20,783 nt of DNA from a virus. This document shows, in pieces, positions 15,811-20,783 of this stretch. Position 1 is the stretch's first letter. Every line of letters begins with the position of its first letter. A program made the translations under genes and the position numbers. The stretch is taken from positions 1 to 20,783 of the IMG/VR virus record IMGVR_UViG_3300030099_001526; one strand, given 5' to 3'. The notes under the pieces are model-generated. The model was not told the origin of the DNA. It saw only the letters and a program-made list of their open reading frames with translations, and searched no databases.

Positions 15811-18141
15811 TTATTGATCTATTCGATTACCATTTTGATCGACTTGCACTGGTCCTTCACTTGTTTGTATTGTAATTATTTCTGGTGGTGTTTGCGTTGT
15901 ATCAGAAGGTGATGTCTGTGTAGCTGTTGACTTTACTGATGCAGAGGGTATATATGCAAGATTACTTGCGTTGTTATTATCAAAATATACATATAAATTA
16001 TTTGCCGCACTAAAAAGAGGAGATACTAATGTATTGTTAGTTTTATTAAAAACTTGATATACAGTTCGCTCTATTTGGTTTTCATCGGTAAATGTTAAAT
16101 CAGGTCTTGGTTTTAAACCTAAAGGACTACTAGTAGCTATTGACATATTTTCTACAACATACTTCTTATCCCTTACTGTCTCAGAATTTGTCGATGCCAT
16201 AATACGACTAAATGCTATAGCTCCAGATATTCTTTGAACATCAGCACGAGTAACATTACTCGGATCATAACCAGCAAGAATACTAAATCTTTGATACTTA
16301 CGAGATAATCGATCAATAGAAATTCCCAGCATACCTTCTACATATTCTGGGGATACAATATTTCCATCTCCAGCAAAAGCACTTAAAACGTTGTCTAAAT
16401 CTTTATCTGAAACTCTTCCTGATGGGTCAAACACTTTTGCAAGAGTATAAGCCAAATAAATTCTCAAAGCTGCAGCTTCACCATAAGCTTTTCTTCTATC
16501 ACCTGTTAGCGTGTTTTGATAGTCTTGTGCAGATTTTATTTCTTGTTGTATCCTTTCATAGCCTTTATCACGAAAACTATCGAATCCAAATTCTTCGTCT
16601 TCGCTACTAAATAAGTCCATTAAACTATCTATTTGACCAGTGCCATTTCCTACAAGATTTACAAATTTATTATCAATAAATCCTGCTAAACCTACTTTTA
16701 TTTTTTTACCTTTTACAAGTCTTAAATATTCTTTTGATAAATCCAAAGCTTCCTTTGCGGCACTAGCCATCTCAGATATTTTGTCAACACCTTCTTTTCC
16801 TGACAACAAAGTTATTTGTTTAATTATCTGACTATATTCTTTAGATATAGAATCAGTTTTAGAATATAACATTCCCCCTTCTTGATTTACATCTCTATTT
16901 ATTAAAAGACCTAAAGCTAACATAGCTTCTTCTGGTTGCATACCCTGCTCTATTGCGTCTAACATAGTAACACCAACAGCAGTTCTCATTGACGGTGTTA
17001 AACTAAAAGCACTTTGATGTAATTGTAATAAAGATTTTGCTTTAGGATTATCTTTGTATGGAATATCAGGTTGCATGCCCGGTAACGTTAAAATAGTTTG
17101 GGCTAATTTAAATATTCTATTATCTGATGTTACAAGTTCTGGATAAGCTGCAGCTAGTTGTTTTTCATTTGCAATTGGTCGAGAATCTGTAGAAGAATGT
17201 TCCATTAAAATACCCAACTGTCCTGTATCTTCAAAATTTACTTGTGTTTCTACTGTGCCATCTGGCTTAGTCTTTTGACCAACCATTGTAGGCTTTTGTC
17301 CATATATAGAACCAATTAAATCATACGTTGTATCTTCTTTCAAATTTGTAAAAAACTCTTGGTATGGTTTTTTATATTCTTCAGAACCTGTCAATCTACC
17401 TATTTGAGTCCACTCAATGTCTCTAAATTCGTGATTTGGATTTTCTGCTTTTAATTGTTGTTGACTTGAAAGATGTTTACTAGACGCACTTATCATTTGA
17501 TTTTCTAATGTTTGTGCAAATTCTATTTGTTCTTTCTTAGGTAACCTACTATATTTATCTCCATTTAATACAAGTGCATTTACAAAGTTGTTTCCGTTAG
17601 CATAATATTCTTCAAAAGTATTTGGATTATCCGTAAATCGCACTAAAAACTCATCATTAGTTCCCTTTCCAAAAACTCTGTAACCTTTGTATTGATCTGT
17701 GTTTGTTTCATTGTCAGCTTGATAAAGGGCTATTGCAGCTTGATACAAAGCTTCTTGACCTTTTGGTGTAGTTATATCATATTGACTAACATCAAAACTT
17801 TTATACAACTCAGGTTTCTTTTTTATCACGTCAAAAGCTAAGTCAAGATATTTATCTTTAATTTTATCATCAGTATTTTTATCTTTTACATAACTTAAAA
17901 CTGTCTGTAATCCAGCATCACTTGTCATTTGTTCATAACTCATATCAAGTTCTTTAAACATTTCTGGATTTTCAGTTATAACATCTTTTACAATACTTGA
18001 ATTAAAAGCTATCTTTTGAGCCTTTGCTTTTTGATCAGCTTCCTGTCTAAGTTTAGCTTGTTCTGCAGCCTGTTCCTGTTTTATTACTTCGCCTTTTAAA
18101 TACCCTCTAACAAGAGCTTGAAAATTTCTTCCTCCAGCCAT
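15811..18141 (-). CDS. Large virion protein, candidate internal/ejection protein
   Basis: This 776-aa protein is not one I recognise by family. Residues about 15-47 form a Lys/Gln/Ala-rich helix, likely a coiled coil. The long middle is helical. A segment around 575-610 (YLAYTLAKVFDPSGRVSDKD) looks like a conserved helix-turn block that I recall from other marine phage structural proteins. The last 50 residues are Thr/Ser/Pro/Gln-rich and probably disordered. No cysteine or transmembrane helix is seen. Its ATG shares one base with the stop of the 173-aa gene (TAATG), with AGGGAAG upstream. Size and position before the giant protein parallel T7 gp15. A virion role is well supported by context. 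The ejection role is inference. Confidence 0.82.
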   Translation of the reverse strand: MAGGRNFQALVRGYLKGEVIKQEQAAEQAKLRQEADQKAKAQKIAFNSSIVKDVITENPEMFKELDMSYEQMTSDAGLQTVLSYVKDKNTDDKIKDKYLDLAFDVIKKKPELYKSFDVSQYDITTPKGQEALYQAAIALYQADNETNTDQYKGYRVFGKGTNDEFLVRFTDNPNTFEEYYANGNNFVNALVLNGDKYSRLPKKEQIEFAQTLENQMISASSKHLSSQQQLKAENPNHEFRDIEWTQIGRLTGSEEYKKPYQEFFTNLKEDTTYDLIGSIYGQKPTMVGQKTKPDGTVETQVNFEDTGQLGILMEHSSTDSRPIANEKQLAAAYPELVTSDNRIFKLAQTILTLPGMQPDIPYKDNPKAKSLLQLHQSAFSLTPSMRTAVGVTMLDAIEQGMQPEEAMLALGLLINRDVNQEGGMLYSKTDSISKEYSQIIKQITLLSGKEGVDKISEMASAAKEALDLSKEYLRLVKGKKIKVGLAGFIDNKFVNLVGNGTGQIDSLMDLFSSEDEEFGFDSFRDKGYERIQQEIKSAQDYQNTLTGDRRKAYGEAAALRIYLAYTLAKVFDPSGRVSDKDLDNVLSAFAGDGNIVSPEYVEGMLGISIDRLSRKYQRFSILAGYDPSNVTRADVQRISGAIAFSRIMASTNSETVRDKKYVVENMSIATSSPLGLKPRPDLTFTDENQIERTVYQVFNKTNNTLVSPLFSAANNLYVYFDNNNASNLAYIPSASVKSTATQTSPSDTTQTPPEIITIQTSEGPVQVDQNGNRIDQ

Positions 18142-18662
18142 TACTTAACTTCCCTTTCTGCATTTAAAAAATTATCATCAAGTTCTTGAGGTTGTCCTCC
18201 TGTACGAATTTCTTCGTTTACTTTTTCTTTTATAAATTGAAACATTCTTGGGTTATTCTTTTTCATAATTTTTAACATGTGAGTATCGTCTATTTCGTCT
18301 TCATCTAATGGAATATCACTTTCAAAAAATCTGTAAGGTATTTCTTCCTCTTCAGCAATACTTGCTAAATACAACGCTAAAGAAGGTTTCATTATTAATG
18401 CTGTATCTAAAGAAAACTTGCCTGATTCAAAACCAGCGTATATAAAACCCTCAACAAGACTTTCAACAGATATACCTGCCATCAATGATTTTACAAGATT
18501 AGTTCGTGTTACTGGAGATTCTAATGAATTAATAGCTGCATCCATCGCCTTATTGGGATCAGCGTATTTGGGGGGATTGCCCCACGGATAATTTCTATTA
18601 TCCTCTGTAAGCGATATACCTGCAGGAGCAGGAGCTAACAAATCAAATTTACCTTGTTCCAT
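18141..18662 (-). CDS. Putative virion-associated protein
   Basis: This 173-aa acidic protein has an N-terminal pattern GISLT...YPWGNPPKYADPNKAM, then helices with LVKSLMAGISVESLVEGFIYAG and a hydrophobic IMKPSLALYLASIA, then an acidic tail. I recall similar small proteins with SLT, PWxxPPxY and LMxxG-type blocks in marine phage structural modules, but no experimentally defined function. It lies directly after the 138-aa gene (stop and start adjacent), with AGAGGGG in the end of that gene as likely ribosome binding site. It overlaps the 776-aa gene by one base. No cysteine, signal peptide or enzymatic motif is seen. Co-expression with the large virion genes suggests a structural or assembly role. 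Confidence 0.75.
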   Translation of the reverse strand: MEQGKFDLLAPAPAGISLTEDNRNYPWGNPPKYADPNKAMDAAINSLESPVTRTNLVKSLMAGISVESLVEGFIYAGFESGKFSLDTALIMKPSLALYLASIAEEEEIPYRFFESDIPLDEDEIDDTHMLKIMKKNNPRMFQFIKEKVNEEIRTGGQPQELDDNFLNAEREVK

Positions 18663-19079
18663 TTATATCTGTACCCCTCTTACTATACTTTGTTCAACTC
18701 CAATGTTTTTACTTTTCTTACGAGTTGATTTAGGTGTATTTGCATACCTATTAATTAATTGTAATAACTCATTATTTTTTGTGTTATTTACAAGAGATTT
18801 TATATTGTTTAACAACTGTGGATTTGTAAAAGGGTAACTTCTAAATTGTTTTAAATTTGCTGGGGCAGGAGAAGATTGATTTATAAGATTATCTGTTATA
18901 GTCATTTTAGGAATTTCTCTTCCTTCTTTTTCATCAGACAATGCTTTTACTGCTTTTCCTGCTGTTAAAAACCCAGTTTTTACAACATCCCCTACCGTAT
19001 CTTTACCTGTAAGATCCATAAAAAAATCAAATGGAAATTGGGCAAATGATTTTACTAATTTAAACTTATCTCTAATCAT
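18663..19079 (-). CDS. Hypothetical late protein
   Basis: This 138-aa basic protein is not one I recognise. The N-terminal third has amphipathic helical stretches with aromatics (KSFAQFPFDFFMDLTG). A linker follows (QSSPAPANLKQFRSYPF), then a helix (LLNNIKSLVNNTKNNELLQLINRY) and a Lys-rich C-terminus. Its ATG overlaps the TGA of the 470-aa gene (ATGA), so it is coupled to that virion gene. It might be a small internal or minor capsid protein, by context only. No cysteine is present. Confidence 0.72.
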   Translation of the reverse strand: MIRDKFKLVKSFAQFPFDFFMDLTGKDTVGDVVKTGFLTAGKAVKALSDEKEGREIPKMTITDNLINQSSPAPANLKQFRSYPFTNPQLLNNIKSLVNNTKNNELLQLINRYANTPKSTRKKSKNIGVEQSIVRGVQI

Positions 19080-20488
19080 GCGTTATCACCCCACAAACTT
19101 GCAAAAGTTCCTATCATTTCAATTAAATCTGTTTTTTCTTGCTCATTTAATAATTTTTGGTTATACGAAAACTCTAATGCCATAAGACCAATAGCGTGTT
19201 TTCTTCCCAAAGCATTTTCAACTTTTGAAAAATTAAAAGATGCGTTATCCCTATAATCTTGCCACAGTGCGTTTAAAGCTGATTGTTCAGCATTATATTC
19301 ATTTTGTACGTTTATTCTATTTGTTTCATTTTGAGTTGCAGTATTAGCCGTATTAACTTCTCTTCTCCATGTCACATTTGATTGATCAATAGCAAATTTA
19401 GCAGATGCATTAAATTTTTCTCTAGAGTCTTGTATTTGTGCATTAAGTTGTAGCATAGCATTTTCTTCTGAAATATTAAACTGTCTCATTGCTGCAATTC
19501 TGTTAGCGTTGGCCGCTTCAACTTGTGATCCTAATTGAGCAAAATATTCTTCTACTTGTATTTGATTTTTTGCATTAAACTGTCTTGTAGCATTTTCAGA
19601 CGCTGCATCTCTAAATGCAGATTGAACCATTGCTTGATAACTTAATGAATTAGCTTTTTGTTGGTTGTCTAAATTTTTAGTATCAATAGCTAAAAAATTT
19701 CTAGCATTATGCACAGCCGCTGTTAATCGTGCATTTAAATTTGCTGTGTCCATTGCCGCCACAGTTGCCGCATTTCTCAAAGCTGTTTGTTGTCTATTAC
19801 TTAAATTTTGTAATTGTATGCGTTGGTACGCTTGTGCATCTGTTGTTGCAATGGCGACTCCAGATTCCATAACAGCTTGTATCATAGCAGACCCTGCCAT
19901 AGATGATGCTCCCATTCCTCTTGAGTTCATTATTGCTGTTATTTTTCGTACTTGGGGAGAAGCCCACGGTGGTAATGGTTTACCTTCTTCAAAGCTACTC
20001 ATTAGATCAGATAACTGATAACGTACTGTAGCTTTTGGATCTAATTCTTCTGTTGCGGCTTCAGCCAATGCCCCTTCTGATAACTTTCCCTGAACATTAT
20101 TTATAACATACGAAGGACCTTTTGAAAAGGCGGCTGATGCATCTCCTAAATCTCCTACTTTTTGTGTGCCAATGTCTAAAGGTAAATCGGCAGGAGCTTT
20201 TGGTACATTAACATTAAGTCCAGAAGTATCTGCCGTGTTTGCAGTTACATTAGATGTGCCTGATAAAAGTTTTCCAGAATCACCTAAATTTGTTCCTGCT
20301 GCGTTTGGATCTATTTTAGTTGAAGTTACAAGGGGTACTGTCTGTGTTCCAGCTAATATGTCTGAACTTGTTTGTTTTGGATCTGCGAATGATGATTTAC
20401 TTTGGTTAAACTGAGCTTCAGTCATAGGAGCAGTACCCTGTTCATTCATAGCAGCTACATAATCAGCATAAGTTGCATATTGTTCCAT
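19076..20488 (-). CDS. Helical virion protein with 11-residue Asn repeats
   Basis: This 470-aa protein has a Ser/Thr/Gly-rich, probably flexible N-terminal 130 residues, then a conserved-looking block (LPPWASPQV, IMNSRGMGASSMAGSAM). A long Ala/Gln/Asn-rich helix follows from about 200 to 415. In that helix Asn recurs every 11 residues: 228, 239, 250, 261, 272, 305, 327, 338, 349, 360, 371, 382 and 393. The LPPWA and RGMGASSMA blocks resemble structural proteins I recall from marine phages. I take it as a virion protein, by position perhaps like T7 gp14, which forms part of the ejection channel. It begins two bases after the 76-aa gene stop and has a weak ribosome binding site. No cysteine or enzymatic motif is seen. 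Confidence 0.8.
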   Translation of the reverse strand: MEQYATYADYVAAMNEQGTAPMTEAQFNQSKSSFADPKQTSSDILAGTQTVPLVTSTKIDPNAAGTNLGDSGKLLSGTSNVTANTADTSGLNVNVPKAPADLPLDIGTQKVGDLGDASAAFSKGPSYVINNVQGKLSEGALAEAATEELDPKATVRYQLSDLMSSFEEGKPLPPWASPQVRKITAIMNSRGMGASSMAGSAMIQAVMESGVAIATTDAQAYQRIQLQNLSNRQQTALRNAATVAAMDTANLNARLTAAVHNARNFLAIDTKNLDNQQKANSLSYQAMVQSAFRDAASENATRQFNAKNQIQVEEYFAQLGSQVEAANANRIAAMRQFNISEENAMLQLNAQIQDSREKFNASAKFAIDQSNVTWRREVNTANTATQNETNRINVQNEYNAEQSALNALWQDYRDNASFNFSKVENALGRKHAIGLMALEFSYNQKLLNEQEKTDLIEMIGTFASLWGDNA

Positions 20489-20490
20489 AA

Positions 20491-20721
20491 TTATTTACCT
20501 ATCAGTATCTTATCTAGTTTATCTTCTAATCTTTGCAACGCATCCATTACAGTATGCATGTCTTCTTTAACGTCATCACGCTTTGCATATTCTTCTCTTG
20601 TTTTATTTAACAGTATGTCAAGCCTTTTTATCTCCATGAACATACCACGAAAGACCCATATAGCAGGAGCTATTACGACTGTAAGTATTCCATTCCAAAA
20701 TAGTATAGGGTTTATTTCCAT
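20491..20721 (-). CDS. Small membrane protein with coiled coil, holin or spanin candidate
   Basis: This 76-aa protein has one N-terminal membrane segment (about residues 6-24, ILFWNGILTVVIAPAIWVF), followed by a charged helix (about 28-74, with RLDILLNKTREE and ALQRLEDKLDKIL) that reads as a coiled coil. One transmembrane helix plus a coiled coil fits an inner-membrane spanin (Rz-like) or a small holin, and the window has a SleB-type hydrolase that would need such a partner. A virion or membrane-anchor role is also possible. It lies two bases before the 470-aa gene and just after the end of another gene. No outer-membrane spanin partner is visible nearby. No cysteine is present. Confidence 0.7.
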   Translation of the reverse strand: MEINPILFWNGILTVVIAPAIWVFRGMFMEIKRLDILLNKTREEYAKRDDVKEDMHTVMDALQRLEDKLDKILIGK

Positions 20722-20724
20722 AGT

Positions 20725-20783
20725 TTAACTCTGTGTTAACATATCGTTGTATACTGTAGTATCACTTGTATTTTGACTTCTAA
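20725..20783 (-). CDS. C-terminal end of a late gene (partial)
   Basis: On the - strand an open frame enters from the right edge and ends at TAA (20725-20727), three bases before the ATG of the 76-aa gene. It encodes about 18 visible residues ending in VYNDMLTQS. The tight junction and continuous frame fit the operon layout, but so short a piece could be chance and nothing can be said of function. Confidence 0.4.
   Translation of the reverse strand, partial: RSQNTSDTTVYNDMLTQS

Noticed and set aside
19665-20728. Several 80-117 codon + strand open frames opposite the 470-aa and 76-aa genes.
   Set aside because: They are antisense to confident coding sequence, lack ribosome binding sites, and have odd Ser/Leu/Cys-rich compositions typical of reverse reading.

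Overview
The window looks like part of the genome of a lytic marine tailed phage, probably a podovirus. It is AT-rich (about one third G+C by eye) and every recognisable gene is a phage gene. I saw no host housekeeping genes, tRNA, integrase, insertion sequence, CRISPR array or phage RNA polymerase. The family-A DNA polymerase carries half of a DnaJ-type zinc domain. From memory, that is the hallmark of SAR116 phage HMO-2011 and its relatives infecting SAR116, SAR11 and Roseobacter-group bacteria. The low G+C would suit an AT-rich alphaproteobacterial host, but the host is inference.

Left half (about 100-10434, + strand): a tightly packed early/middle module in which neighbouring genes mostly overlap by 1 to 38 bases. 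In order it holds primase, DnaB-like helicase, a SleB-type cell-wall hydrolase, a 3'-5' exonuclease, DNA polymerase (exonuclease and polymerase are separate overlapping genes), a probable ssDNA-binding protein, a Cas4/RecB-like nuclease with Fe-S cysteines, an unknown protein, a T7 endonuclease I-type junction resolvase, an unknown protein, a DUF3310 protein, a monomeric class II (B12-dependent) ribonucleotide reductase, a PD-(D/E)XK-like nuclease and two small unknown proteins. Together they would open, prime and copy the phage genome, protect ssDNA, process and resolve branched DNA and supply dNTPs. A good sigma70-like promoter and a strong Shine-Dalgarno precede the ssDNA-binding protein gene, whose best-placed start codon is AUU.

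Junction (10435-10541): the + strand module ends in a nested stem-loop followed by a small hairpin and a T-tract, where it meets the genes coming from the right.

Right half (10536-20783, - strand, read right to left): a late virion module. It runs from the tail end of a gene off the edge through a 76-aa membrane/coiled-coil protein, a 470-aa helical protein with an 11-residue asparagine ladder, 138-aa and 173-aa proteins, a 776-aa and a 1686-aa protein, to a 64-aa methionine-rich protein. The order and sizes of the large proteins resemble the T7 internal core/ejection proteins (gp14-gp15-gp16), but I recognise no enzymatic domain in them. The seven complete proteins of this module (3,383 residues) contain no cysteine that I can find, unlike the cysteine-bearing replication proteins. 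Portal, capsid, terminase and tail genes are not in the window.
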